Notes: a model not told the origin generated them from the letters alone. Shown: positions 1-6,561, counted from the stretch's first letter. The stretch is 39,491 nt of DNA from Puniceicoccales bacterium (GCA_031267915.1 JAIRYE010000020.1:1-39491), one strand, 5' to 3'. Program-made: numbers and translations.

Positions 1-2
1 AG

Positions 3-431
3 GAATATTGCAAATTGGCGAAGAGTTCTCCAAAGCGGAGGCGAACTGAAGTGGAAGATAGAATTTTGCAGGATGTGAAGAGATATTTAGAAACAATATC
101 GGAAGTACTCAAACATGCCAGAGATACTAATAGTACTAAATGCAAGATATATGGTAATGCTTATACTTCTGACTACGTGAATTATGCTAATGCTTATCTT
201 ATTGAATGCAATAAGTATGTTACTAATTTTGTTCAGATAATTGATAATATTGACGATGTTGTCGAAGATAACAGTCTTAACGAGATTATCAAATTTTTTG
301 AGAATAGCAAAATCGACGGATGGATCGCGTTCAAGCCCGACGATATCGACGACGACACCGACGACACCAACGACGATGAAGTTGCATATGAGCAAGATTA
401 TGATCCGTACTCACAATACGAACAAAAATAG
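3..431 (+). CDS. 5'-truncated hypothetical acidic-tail protein
   Basis: The frame is open to the left window edge. The only initiation codon near the edge is a TTG at 15, and there is no ATG in the frame, so the gene probably starts outside the window. I do not recognise a family. The visible part has a basic N-terminal patch (KSSPKRRR), a helical Tyr/Asn-rich middle, and a very acidic Asp-rich tail that ends in a YDPY-type motif. A short stretch (DVKRYLETISEVL) weakly resembles the ADAKKYLQTLKKV segment of the two genes downstream, so it may be a distant member of the same family. Beyond the TAG the frame continues with a second YDPC...YNPC repeat, which suggests a once longer tail. It is likely cotranscribed with the next two genes. 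Real gene: fairly sure. Function: unknown. Confidence 0.6.
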   Translation, partial: EYCKLAKSSPKRRRTEVEDRILQDVKRYLETISEVLKHARDTNSTKCKIYGNAYTSDYVNYANAYLIECNKYVTNFVQIIDNIDDVVEDNSLNEIIKFFENSKIDGWIAFKPDDIDDDTDDTNDDEVAYEQDYDPYSQYEQK

Positions 432-514
432 AACTCCGCGCCTCCATGTGATGCAAATTATGATCCGTGCGCACGTAATGAGTACAATCCCTGTCTCCGC
501 AGGATATGCGTTTT

Positions 515-566
515 TTCCTTGCAAAAAAAAAAAATAAAACTAGACTCCGGGAGGCAGGGAAGGTTA
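515..566 (+). repeat. Duplicated leader with poly-A tract (copy 1)
   Basis: A T-rich stretch ends in CCTTGC, followed by a run of 12 A (523-534), then AACTAGACTC and the ribosome-binding region of the first paralogue. The same arrangement, with a run of 14 A, precedes the second paralogue at 1668-1726. The duplicated unit therefore includes the 5' untranslated region as well as the coding region. The A-runs sit about 30 bp upstream of the starts and are candidates for slipped-strand length variation. Confidence 0.6.
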
Positions 567-1606
567 TGGAGGATTACATCGGAAGTGATGAGTTTGCTGA
601 AAAAGCGGAAGAACTTTTAAAAACAAACGAAGACGAGTGCGTCACTTTTGCAAGTAACAATGGATCGTATACGATAGGACTTTGTTCCGAAGAAGCGAAT
701 GGGTTCCGCGGTCTTTTAAATAAATTTTTGAAGTTTTTTGGTTTGAAATTGTGCAACAGGCATGTGACTGTGATAGTGAACTGCGGAGATGGAAAAGAGT
801 TCACTGGGAAATATAAGTTTAGCGGCAAGAAAGATTTCAGAAAAAAGATACTGCAAGCCTACGATGAAAGTAAAAAAGCTAACTTTAAGGCTATCTTGGG
901 AAATTTAAAAAAAATAAATACCGTTCAAGAATTGGGGAATGCGCTGAATGACAAGATTTTTCAAGTGAAAAACTTTAATCTTTCCAGTCAAAAATATAAA
1001 TGCTCACACCTAAGTGCCATTGAGGTGTGCAAGCGATCCGGGCTGGAGAAGCAAATGTACGCGGATGCCAGGGAATATCTGCAAACGCTGAAGGAAATGG
1101 TGGTGGAATTACTGGGACGGGTGGTAGAGGAATTTGTTCAGGTGGGAGCAAAATTGCATGAAATAGAATCACTTGGCGGACAACAAAAAATTAAATGGAA
1201 GATACCAGGGTCAGAAGAGACAGATTACTATGCAGATTTGATTGCAATGAACTTATATCAAAAAGCACAAGAAATTGAATCGAACCATAAAGCATGTGAA
1301 ATTAAACCGAAAAGGCTAGCGCCAATATTGCCAAATTGCTATGCAAATTCGAATGAAACAAACTTATCTCAAAAACCAAAAAAAACTGTGGAGATACCAG
1401 TGCCAGTTATGCCCGATAACTGTAAAAGTTCCGAAGAACATTTGGATGACTTGTTGGGGCGTTTCGCTTCTCATAAGGCAAAGCTGTTTCCAGCGAAAAA
1501 CAAGCTCGCTTTTCGGTACTACAAGCTCCTTTCCCTGAGAGAAGATCTCATTGAATTTGTTAAATCTATAAACAAATGTCTTCAAGGTTTTGACAGAGCC
1601 GGCTAA
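566..1606 (+). CDS. Hypothetical protein, tandem paralogue 1 (effector-like)
   Basis: A 346-aa soluble protein with no family I recognise. I chose the ATG at 566 because a purine-rich site (AGGGAAGG, 556-563) precedes it and the paralogue downstream has the same leader. The longer frame from 506 would read through the leader and its A12 run. Residues about 80-135 contain a strongly conserved basic core (KFSGKKDFRKK...QAYDESKKANFKAILGNL) shared almost unchanged with the next gene. A second shared block (LEKQMYADAREYLQTLK) follows near residue 175. The N-terminal third is related but diverged, and the C-terminal half is unrelated. There is no signal peptide or membrane segment. A type III chaperone gene lies about 1.5 kb away on the other strand, so a secreted effector role is conceivable, but this is inference only. 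Confidence 0.7.
   Translation: MEDYIGSDEFAEKAEELLKTNEDECVTFASNNGSYTIGLCSEEANGFRGLLNKFLKFFGLKLCNRHVTVIVNCGDGKEFTGKYKFSGKKDFRKKILQAYDESKKANFKAILGNLKKINTVQELGNALNDKIFQVKNFNLSSQKYKCSHLSAIEVCKRSGLEKQMYADAREYLQTLKEMVVELLGRVVEEFVQVGAKLHEIESLGGQQKIKWKIPGSEETDYYADLIAMNLYQKAQEIESNHKACEIKPKRLAPILPNCYANSNETNLSQKPKKTVEIPVPVMPDNCKSSEEHLDDLLGRFASHKAKLFPAKNKLAFRYYKLLSLREDLIEFVKSINKCLQGFDRAG
810..961 (+). repeat. 152-bp direct repeat inside tandem paralogues (copy 1)
   Basis: This 152-bp block matches 1975-2126 with about 12 mismatches by eye and no gaps. It encodes the conserved basic core of the two tandem proteins. Flanking coding sequence is much less alike. Confidence 0.85.
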
Positions 1607-1667
1607 ACCAACCAACCGCCGCGGAAATAAATTTTCTCCCAATATGGGAAGCAGGCGGATTATTTTA

Positions 1668-1726
1668 CATTTTCCCTTGCAAAAAAAAAAAAAAGAACTA
1701 AGCTCGAAAAGAGCAGGGAGGATTAT
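1668..1726 (+). repeat. Duplicated leader with poly-A tract (copy 2)
   Basis: Second copy of the leader described at 515-566. It has TTTTCCCTTGC, a run of 14 A (1681-1694), GAACTAAGCTC and the strong ribosome-binding site AGGGAGG. It lies between the two paralogous genes. Confidence 0.6.
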
Positions 1727-2687
1727 GAATGATTATGGTTGTCAGTACGCCGGGAAGAATGAGGTTGTTGCAGTAGCGAAGCAGCTTTTAAATGGAAACA
1801 AAGACGGTTTCGCCATTTTTCAAAGTGGTGCCAAATTGTATACGATAGAAATTGCCTCAGAAAAAGTAAAGAAGGGTGTTCGTGGTTTTCTTAACAGATG
1901 CTTTGGTTTGAATTTGGTCGACAGGTCTGTGACTGTGGCATTGAAGTACAACAATGCTGAAGTGTCCAAAAAGCAATATAAGTTTAGCGGCAAGAAAGAT
2001 TTCAGAAAAAAAATACGGCAAGCCTACGATGAAAGCAAAAAAGCTAACTTTAAGGCTATTTTGGGAAATTTAGAAAAAATAACTACTGCCCAAGGATTGT
2101 GGGATGCGCTGAATGACAAGATTTTTGCTTGTCGAACTTACAATAAACAATCTTTCGATCTAAAAACAAAAAATGCAATTAATGTGTACATTTCTAAAAA
2201 CAAGAACATACAATTGAGCGATTTCGGCGTCTACTCTAATCTTGTAATAGGAAATAATCTTGATAAAAAAACTAGAGAAGATATTTGCAAAAAGAAATCC
2301 GAGCTGGAAAAACAAATTTACGCGGATGCCAAAAAATACCTGCAAACACTGAAGAAAGTAAGCGAGAAATTGTCGAAAAATATGAAAGATAAGCTTGATA
2401 AGGCACAAAATGCCATTTCCAGCAAGAAAACCAAAGAGAAAAACCATGAAGAAATAAAAAAGGGTCTCTCAGAGGCAGTAAGTAAACTTCCCGAGGCACA
2501 AAAAGAAGCGGAGAGAATTCCACAGATGGGAAAAGGTAAATACTGTTTGTCGGAATCAGGAAGCAAAGCGAACGATTTAGAAGCCGAATGTGAAAAATTC
2601 AAAAATAAATATAATGAGCTCGAAACCTTTTGTAAACATATTGACTACGTACTAGAGTATCAGCAACTGCCGCAGCAGCAGAAATAA
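1725..2687 (+). CDS. Hypothetical protein, tandem paralogue 2 (effector-like)
   Basis: A 320-aa paralogue of the preceding gene. The start at 1725 is supported by a strong ribosome-binding site (AGGGAGG, 1715-1721). The conserved core (QYKFSGKKDFRKKI...ANFKAILGNL) sits at about residues 84-118 and the LEKQIYADAKKYLQTLKK block near residue 190. The C-terminus is Lys/Glu-rich and probably coiled coil, ending in QQLPQQQK. The DNA of the core is about 92% identical by eye to the upstream copy while the C-termini are unrelated. This pattern suggests duplication followed by recombination or strong constraint on the core. No signal peptide, no recognised catalytic motif. Function unknown. Confidence 0.7.
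   Translation: MNDYGCQYAGKNEVVAVAKQLLNGNKDGFAIFQSGAKLYTIEIASEKVKKGVRGFLNRCFGLNLVDRSVTVALKYNNAEVSKKQYKFSGKKDFRKKIRQAYDESKKANFKAILGNLEKITTAQGLWDALNDKIFACRTYNKQSFDLKTKNAINVYISKNKNIQLSDFGVYSNLVIGNNLDKKTREDICKKKSELEKQIYADAKKYLQTLKKVSEKLSKNMKDKLDKAQNAISSKKTKEKNHEEIKKGLSEAVSKLPEAQKEAERIPQMGKGKYCLSESGSKANDLEAECEKFKNKYNELETFCKHIDYVLEYQQLPQQQK
1975..2126 (+). repeat. 152-bp direct repeat inside tandem paralogues (copy 2)
   Basis: Second copy of the block at 810-961, in the same frame of the second paralogue. Confidence 0.85.
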
Positions 2688-2719
2688 ATTTTCTCCCGAT
2701 GCGGGAAGTGCCCCGCCGA

Positions 2720-3307
2720 TTACTTCTTTGAATACTTTCTGGCGAAATATTTGTACAGTTCGCTGGAAATTGCTCCCGCGATGGGGCCAAGAATAATTGC
2801 TCCGAGCATGATGGTCATGAAGCAGCGCATGGCGTACTTGCTACACTGGAGGAAATTGCTGTGCTGCAGCAGGGAAATGATTTCTCCAATGGAAATGGTC
2901 TGGGAAGATTCAACTCCAAAAAGTGCAATGGTGAAGAGGCCAATTTTGTAATTTATTCCCCAGAGCGGTACGAAAGTTACCGGATTTGAAATCAGCTGCA
3001 AAAACGTTAGTACCATTGCGTTTGCCCTGCACATTATAGCAAAAAAAAACGCTATGATGATTTGTATAATCGATGGGAACGGCATGAACGTTATTATCCA
3101 CCCGAGATAAAACGCTGGGACGACCTCTTCGACTTTGAACGACCACAAATAGGTGCGTTTCCGCGCCACGTCTGCAAATTTATTCAAAATTGGATACTTG
3201 TGAATTGATGCCTTTCTCGGGACATGGCGCAGGAGTTTTTTAACAAATCTAATGCGTCTAAATCTGGAATCACTGTCATCTTCTTTGGCTGGAATTTTGC
3301 CGCACAT
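2720..3307 (-). CDS. DUF2062-type membrane protein (or C-terminal half of an interrupted gene)
   Basis: A 195-aa protein with a basic cytosolic N-terminus and a hydrophobic region carrying the DUF2062 signature. Visible elements are a membrane helix around FYLGWIITFMPFPS, a second helix (IIQIIIAFFFAIM), the RANAM...ISNPVTFVPLWG segment with its conserved Asn-Pro, and a further C-terminal helix. The ATG at 3307 has no good ribosome-binding site. The same frame runs upstream without a stop until a TAG at 3371-3373. That TAG is also the stop of the effector-like ORF at 3371-3658, so both parts lie in a single frame. Either this is an independent gene with a poor start, or it is the distal part of a 312-codon gene split by an amber codon. 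DUF2062 family: fairly sure. Biochemical function of the family is unknown to me. Confidence 0.65.
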   Translation of the reverse strand: MCGKIPAKEDDSDSRFRRIRFVKKLLRHVPRKASIHKYPILNKFADVARKRTYLWSFKVEEVVPAFYLGWIITFMPFPSIIQIIIAFFFAIMCRANAMVLTFLQLISNPVTFVPLWGINYKIGLFTIALFGVESSQTISIGEIISLLQHSNFLQCSKYAMRCFMTIMLGAIILGPIAGAISSELYKYFARKYSKK

Positions 3308-3370
3308 GCACAACTTTATGATCCAAATCCCGACTTTAGCAACAACTCTTTTAGCCCGGATGCATTTACG

Positions 3371-3658
3371 CTAGCAAGTTTTAGCGCTGCGCCTTGTGTC
3401 TCTGAATCGCACATTTGTTCCGGAAAACAATCCCAGTCTCTGGTCTGTTTTTTTGATTTTTACGCGTGAATTGCTCGCCAGGGAGACTTTGTGATACTTC
3501 AAAGCCTTTGGCGTGCTCAGTTGAGATTTTGTATTTCCGAGCAAGCCCAGGCCGTTGGCAGGGCGATATGAACTTTTGGAGTTCGGGAACAGCGAAGTCA
3601 ACGCTCCAGACGCACCGCTCTGGCTATCAATCCTACGACTTGTAGTATTCACACCCAT
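3371..3658 (-). CDS. Effector-like N-terminal ORF next to a type III chaperone (possibly interrupted)
   Basis: A 95-aa ORF whose ATG at 3658 follows a good ribosome-binding site (GGGAG, 6 nt before the start). It begins 47 bp after the CesT-like chaperone gene on the same strand. The first 45 residues are rich in Ser, Thr, Asn, Gln and Gly with no hydrophobic stretch. That is the usual look of a type III secretion signal, and chaperone genes commonly sit beside their effector. The remainder is basic. The ORF ends at TAG 3371-3373, and the same frame then continues into the DUF2062 ORF. I read it as a type III substrate, either short or broken by a nonsense codon. The secretion role is inferred from composition and neighbour only. 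Confidence 0.5.
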   Translation of the reverse strand: MGVNTTSRRIDSQSGASGALTSLFPNSKSSYRPANGLGLLGNTKSQLSTPKALKYHKVSLASNSRVKIKKTDQRLGLFSGTNVRFRDTRRSAKTC

Positions 3659-3704
3659 CTTAACTCCCAACTTTTTCCTCAACTAGGACCAATTAGTGTT
3701 TGCA

Positions 3705-4145
3705 CTATTGATCTTCGTTGGCAATTAATTCCGCTTCAGAAGACATTTTCTCAAGTTTGTTTATCCAAGTTTCGGTTATTTCCACAAAAAGAGCTAATCG
3801 TTCTTCAAAATTTTCTTTTCTTTTCAAAGGAAGTTCTATTGGAAACGCCAATACGACCGTCTGTGTTTGCTTATCGATGCCTATCGTGGCTCCCTGCGTG
3901 TCTTTCCAAAAAAGATTTGACTCCAGCAGTGTTTCGAAGATGGTTTCGCGACCTTCGAATGGCACTTCTCCTATGTAGGAATAAATTATGAGCAACTCTT
4001 TCTCGGCATCAAGCTCCATGTTTAGGACAACCTTGTCATCGAACAGAAGCACGCAATGCCCATTTGCATCGAGGACAAGACCAGGCAAATCCAGCGATTT
4101 TCCTATGGCCTGCAACAATTCGTTTACGTATTTATTAAAATCCAT
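3705..4145 (-). CDS. CesT/Tir-type type III secretion chaperone
   Basis: A 146-aa acidic protein with the length and layout of class I type III secretion chaperones (Tir chaperone / CesT family). It has an N-terminal amphipathic helix (NELLQAIGKSLDL), strands around GHCVLLFDDKVVLNMEL, a middle helix (FETLLESNLFW), the GATIGIDKQTQTVVLAFPI strand pair, and a C-terminal helix with ETWINKLEKM. Such chaperones bind the N-terminal region of a cognate effector in the cytoplasm and deliver it to the injectisome. The ATG at 4145 is preferred over the TTG two codons earlier. It leads an operon with the effector-like ORF and the DUF2062 ORF. No injectisome genes are in this window. A CesT-fold protein of other function is possible but less likely given the gene next door. 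Confidence 0.72.
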   Translation of the reverse strand: MDFNKYVNELLQAIGKSLDLPGLVLDANGHCVLLFDDKVVLNMELDAEKELLIIYSYIGEVPFEGRETIFETLLESNLFWKDTQGATIGIDKQTQTVVLAFPIELPLKRKENFEERLALFVEITETWINKLEKMSSEAELIANEDQ

Positions 4146-4169
4146 GTTCAAGCAGCCTGCGTCCCTATT

Positions 4170-4214
4170 AACTACGGGCGTAGTTTATAATGTATAGTTT
4201 TTGAAAAAAATCAA
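4170..4214 (-). promoter_or_regulatory. Putative promoter and operator of the chaperone operon
   Basis: On the minus strand a TTGATT box (4214-4209) is followed after 17 nt by ATTATA (4191-4186); alternative registers give CATTAT or TTATAA. Directly downstream, where transcription would begin, lies a perfect 7-bp inverted repeat with a 2-nt centre (AACTACG-GG-CGTAGTT, 4170-4185). The placement suits a repressor operator over the start site. Predicted by eye. Confidence 0.45.
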
Positions 4215-4253
4215 TATAATTTTTCGCAAAATATAATTTTCGTTGAAAAGTAT

Positions 4254-4847
4254 TCAAGCTGCGGTTTTTTTTGTCCAGGCATGGCAGAGAGCGATGGCGA
4301 TTGCATCACTTTCGTCGTAGGAAATATCATGGTTTATGTTTAAAATATTACGGACGGTTCTCCGAACCTGCTCCTTTGATGCGCGGCCGACGCCGGTAAC
4401 CGATTGTTTTATTCTCAGCGGAGGATACTCGGAAATTTCCAAACCTTTGCTTGTCAGGGCAACAATGATTGCTCCTTTTGCTGCCCCTAAAATATGGGAA
4501 ATTTTGTAGTTTTGCACGTAGATTGTCTGCTCAAGCGCTGCGCTGTCCAGTTGAAAATTGTTCAATATGGCACTTACTTCGCTGAAAATTTTTTCAATGC
4601 ACTGGTAGAATGACAATTTTGGCGGACACGATATTCGCGTTGAAAATGCCAACCTGGGCGTCGTTTCCGTAAAATTTACAATTGCGATTCCCGTCCCGCG
4701 GAGGCTTGCGTCTATGCCGATTATGGTGCCATGGAATGCCCGAATCCCCGAAATGCAATGAGGCTGGTTATTCCCTTTTAAAAATTTACTGCCGTCGCTG
4801 TCGGACAGTTTTTCCGTCCACATGCGTCGCAGACTTTTAGCGCCCAT
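4254..4847 (-). CDS. ruvC: Crossover junction endodeoxyribonuclease RuvC
   Basis: RuvC cuts Holliday junctions as a dimer after RuvAB branch migration. The catalytic layout is visible: Asp46 in GIDASLRGTG, Glu106 in ALEQTIYVQNY, and Asp178/Asp181 in YDESDAIAIALCH. The loop KQSVTGVGRASKEQV is also typical. From ATG 4847 the protein is 197 aa. Family members are usually 160-190 aa, and an N-terminal extension before the first catalytic Asp is plausible. ATG 4823 is the alternative start. The frame stays open to 5072, but that part overlaps another gene antisense and is unlikely to be coding. A 43-bp segment spanning the start codon region is repeated at 5972-6016. ruvB lies about 4 kb away rather than adjacent. 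Confidence 0.88.
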   Translation of the reverse strand: MGAKSLRRMWTEKLSDSDGSKFLKGNNQPHCISGIRAFHGTIIGIDASLRGTGIAIVNFTETTPRLAFSTRISCPPKLSFYQCIEKIFSEVSAILNNFQLDSAALEQTIYVQNYKISHILGAAKGAIIVALTSKGLEISEYPPLRIKQSVTGVGRASKEQVRRTVRNILNINHDISYDESDAIAIALCHAWTKKTAA

Positions 4848-4881
4848 TTCCCAGGAATATTGGTTATTTATGATTTGTCCA
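4839..4881 (+). repeat. ruvC 5'-end repeat (copy 1)
   Basis: This 43-bp sequence contains the ruvC start codon region. It recurs at 5972-6016 with a 2-bp length difference and one or two substitutions (shared core GGAATATTGGTTATTTATGA). Each copy lies roughly 50-90 bp upstream of a CTTGACATTTG element that precedes an accessory gene. Confidence 0.8.
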
Positions 4882-4933
4882 GCGCTTTCAGACCGAACCT
4901 TGGTTTGAATTTTGTAAAAATTCAAATCTTCGG

Positions 4934-4948
4934 CTTGACATTTGTGAA
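4934..4948 (+). promoter_or_regulatory. Conserved CTTGACATTTG element upstream of the 4990 gene
   Basis: CTTGACATTTGTGAA at 4934-4948 matches CTTGACATTTGCGAA at 6071-6085. Each lies about 50 bp before the start codon of an accessory gene. TTGACA fits a -35 box, but no -10 box lies at the usual 17-nt spacing. AT-rich candidates lie 22-33 nt downstream. Confidence 0.4.
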
Positions 4949-4989
4949 AAAAATGAAAAACACAACATCTACTATTATAAAGGAAGCAT

Positions 4990-5130
4990 ATGATAAAAGA
5001 TATAAGTAAATTTAACGAAAACTTAACTGGAATTTTTAATGAAACGAGTGAGCACCATCCATACCGCTCCATACGCTACAGAGTGGGACATAATCTTGAT
5101 TTATATCCAGAGGACAAAAGACGGGAAAAT
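4990..5130 (+). repeat. 141-bp tandem repeat, unit 1
   Basis: Exactly 47 codons including the start codon. It is repeated directly at 5131-5271 with a handful of substitutions and no gaps. The start codon is duplicated in frame, so translation could begin at either unit. Confidence 0.92.
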
Positions 5131-5892
5131 ATGATAAAAGATATAAGTAAATTTAACAAAAACTTAACTGGAATTTTTAATGAAACGAGTGAGCACCATC
5201 CATATCGCTCCATACGCTATAGAGTGGGACATGATCTTGATTTATATCCAGATAACAAAAGACGGGAAAACGAGCAAAAAAAACGTGCCCTATCTTCGAG
5301 ACAATCAAAAATTGCCACCGCACAACAAAATCTCCCCAAGAAGAAAGCAGTGAAAATTATCTTCAAGAAGAAAGCAGTGAAAATTAATTCCTCGGATGAA
5401 ACTAGAGAGAAAACAGATGATACTAAGTCCAATCGTAGCAGCCACAGGAGCTATAAGAATAATGCATTGTATAGCGATTTTGAGACATTAAATTCGGTAA
5501 ATTACAACGATAAAAAAATGAGACAAATAGCAGACGATAAACTGATTGCAGGCGATGAAATTAAGAAGATAAAAAAAGAAAACAAAGAATTAGAAGCCGA
5601 AAAAAACTCTCTTATGAAAGAAATGAAACGAATCTCTCCGACCATAAGAAGGGATGGGAAGCTTGTTCGCGTGGTGCTGCCAAAATTTTTCACACTACAA
5701 AGAATAGCGATTCGACTGAGCTTGAAGCAACTAAAAAAATGCATAGAAACAAATGAAATAAATCTCAACTACTACAAAACACGTATATCTCAACTAAGGA
5801 CGGAGAAAAATGAGCTCGCAAAAGACATTAAGCAGATCGATAAAATGAAAGAAAAACTCCTGCTAGGAAAGCTACCAGTAAAAAAAGATTAA
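4990..5892 (+). CDS. Hypothetical coiled-coil protein with duplicated N-terminus
   Basis: A 300-aa, very basic, Lys/Glu-rich protein not assignable to a family. A ribosome-binding site (AGGAAG, 4980-4985) supports the start. Residues 1-47 and 48-94 are a nearly perfect tandem repeat (starting MIKDISKFN, containing HHPYRSIRYRVGH) with only a few changes, so the duplication is recent. A second small duplication follows (KKKAVKI twice, around residues 115-130). Two long stretches, about 180-220 and 245-295, look like coiled coil. There is no signal peptide or membrane helix. It sits in a cassette with the ruvC-end repeat upstream and a long hairpin downstream. A secreted effector or host-binding protein is possible, but nothing here proves it. 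Confidence 0.7.
   Translation: MIKDISKFNENLTGIFNETSEHHPYRSIRYRVGHNLDLYPEDKRRENMIKDISKFNKNLTGIFNETSEHHPYRSIRYRVGHDLDLYPDNKRRENEQKKRALSSRQSKIATAQQNLPKKKAVKIIFKKKAVKINSSDETREKTDDTKSNRSSHRSYKNNALYSDFETLNSVNYNDKKMRQIADDKLIAGDEIKKIKKENKELEAEKNSLMKEMKRISPTIRRDGKLVRVVLPKFFTLQRIAIRLSLKQLKKCIETNEINLNYYKTRISQLRTEKNELAKDIKQIDKMKEKLLLGKLPVKKD
5131..5271 (+). repeat. 141-bp tandem repeat, unit 2
   Basis: Second unit of the in-frame 47-codon tandem duplication at the start of the 4990 gene. Confidence 0.92.
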
Positions 5893-5918
5893 AAATTCCA
5901 ATTTTCAGGCACAATAAT

Positions 5919-5947
5919 AACCTCTTGGCTCCTATCGCTAAGGGGTT
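5919..5947 (+). terminator. Hairpin downstream of the 4990 gene
   Basis: The arms AACCTCTTGGC and GCTAAGGGGTT can form an 11-bp stem (two G-U pairs) with a 7-nt loop, 27 bp after the stop codon. The tail is only weakly T-rich. The sequence is related to the hairpin at 6457-6491, so it is a recurring element of this locus. Confidence 0.6.
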
Positions 5948-5971
5948 GTTTGCTTCAATTGGACCGGAGAT

Positions 5972-6016
5972 AGCGCCCATTTCCCCAAGGAATATTGGTT
6001 ATTTATGATTTATCCA
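5972..6016 (+). repeat. ruvC 5'-end repeat (copy 2)
   Basis: Second copy of the 4839-4881 sequence, lying between two accessory genes with no ruvC gene attached. It is evidence of a duplication that carried the edge of ruvC along with the cassette promoter. Confidence 0.8.
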
Positions 6017-6070
6017 ACATTTTCAATTTTTGAAATTTTTTATATTTCTCGAAGAAATACTTTTTTTTGA

Positions 6071-6085
6071 CTTGACATTTGCGAA
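6071..6085 (+). promoter_or_regulatory. Conserved CTTGACATTTG element upstream of the 6126 gene
   Basis: CTTGACATTTGCGAA, matching the element at 4934-4948. AT-rich -10-like sequence (TTATTT, 6101-6106) lies 23 nt after TTGACA. Confidence 0.4.
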
Positions 6086-6125
6086 TTTTCATGGCAGAAA
6101 TTATTTAGTTTTACAAAAGAATGTT

Positions 6126-6422
6126 ATGAAAACGAGTTTAAAGAGATTTGTATTAGATGAAAAGCAGCATGAAAAAAACATTTTGGAATTTGCGAAGATA
6201 AAGAATAGCTTGCAGCCTCGACAGAAGGGAGACAATAGAGCTTGGTTCCTTAAAATAGCTAATCAGAATACAATTAGATTTACGGATAAATCCAAAAATC
6301 AAATAGTTATACATAAGCCGACGCTTGTGTCTCCCGTCAAACCAGAGGAAAAGCGTAATACCTTGGCTGATAAAAATACAATTGTGTATAAGCCCTCGGC
6401 CGATCTACTAAAGTTAAAGTAA
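6126..6422 (+). CDS. Small hypothetical basic protein
   Basis: A 98-aa basic protein without recognisable domain. I prefer the ATG at 6126 because it gives a typical soluble N-terminus (MKTSLKRFVLDEK) and lies just after the shared CTTGACAT element. The longer frame from 6030 would run through that element. The ribosome-binding site is weak. The C-terminal half contains two similar NTIxxKxS/NTIVYKPS-like segments. It is flanked by the ruvC-end repeat upstream and a long hairpin downstream, as is the 4990 gene, although the two proteins are not evidently homologous. Function unknown. Confidence 0.55.
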   Translation: MKTSLKRFVLDEKQHEKNILEFAKIKNSLQPRQKGDNRAWFLKIANQNTIRFTDKSKNQIVIHKPTLVSPVKPEEKRNTLADKNTIVYKPSADLLKLK

Positions 6423-6456
6423 GAGAAACCAGCAAAAAGTTTGTTTTTAGGCGGCC

Positions 6457-6491
6457 CAATAACTCCTTGGCTTCATGCCAAAGGGTTATTG
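6457..6491 (+). terminator. Hairpin downstream of the 6126 gene
   Basis: The arms CAATAACTCCTTGGC and GCCAAAGGGTTATTG form a 15-bp stem with one mismatch and one G-U pair around a 5-nt loop, 34 bp after the stop codon. It resembles the hairpin at 5919-5947 in stem, loop position and 3' flank (GTCTTCA / GCTTCAA, then TCGGA / TTGGA). Likely terminator or 3'-stabilising structure between the cassette and miaB. Confidence 0.65.
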
Positions 6492-6561
6492 TCTTCAGTC
6501 GGATGGCTTGTGCAAATTTCAGAGATGGAAAATTTGAATATTTTTCATCCTTGCATTTTCC

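Noticed and set aside
1634..1651. Rho-independent terminator after the first paralogue
   Set aside because: The CTCCC/GGGAAG stem is only about 4 bp without a T-run. The sequence is conserved after both paralogues but too weak to call a terminator.
3718..4197. Plus-strand ORFs opposite the chaperone gene
   Set aside because: They are antisense shadows. The minus-strand protein has a coherent CesT layout and a promoter.
4848..5072. Extended N-terminus of RuvC (open frame to 5072)
   Set aside because: It would double the normal N-terminal length, adds a hydrophobic stretch not seen in RuvC, and overlaps the repeat-containing 4990 gene antisense.
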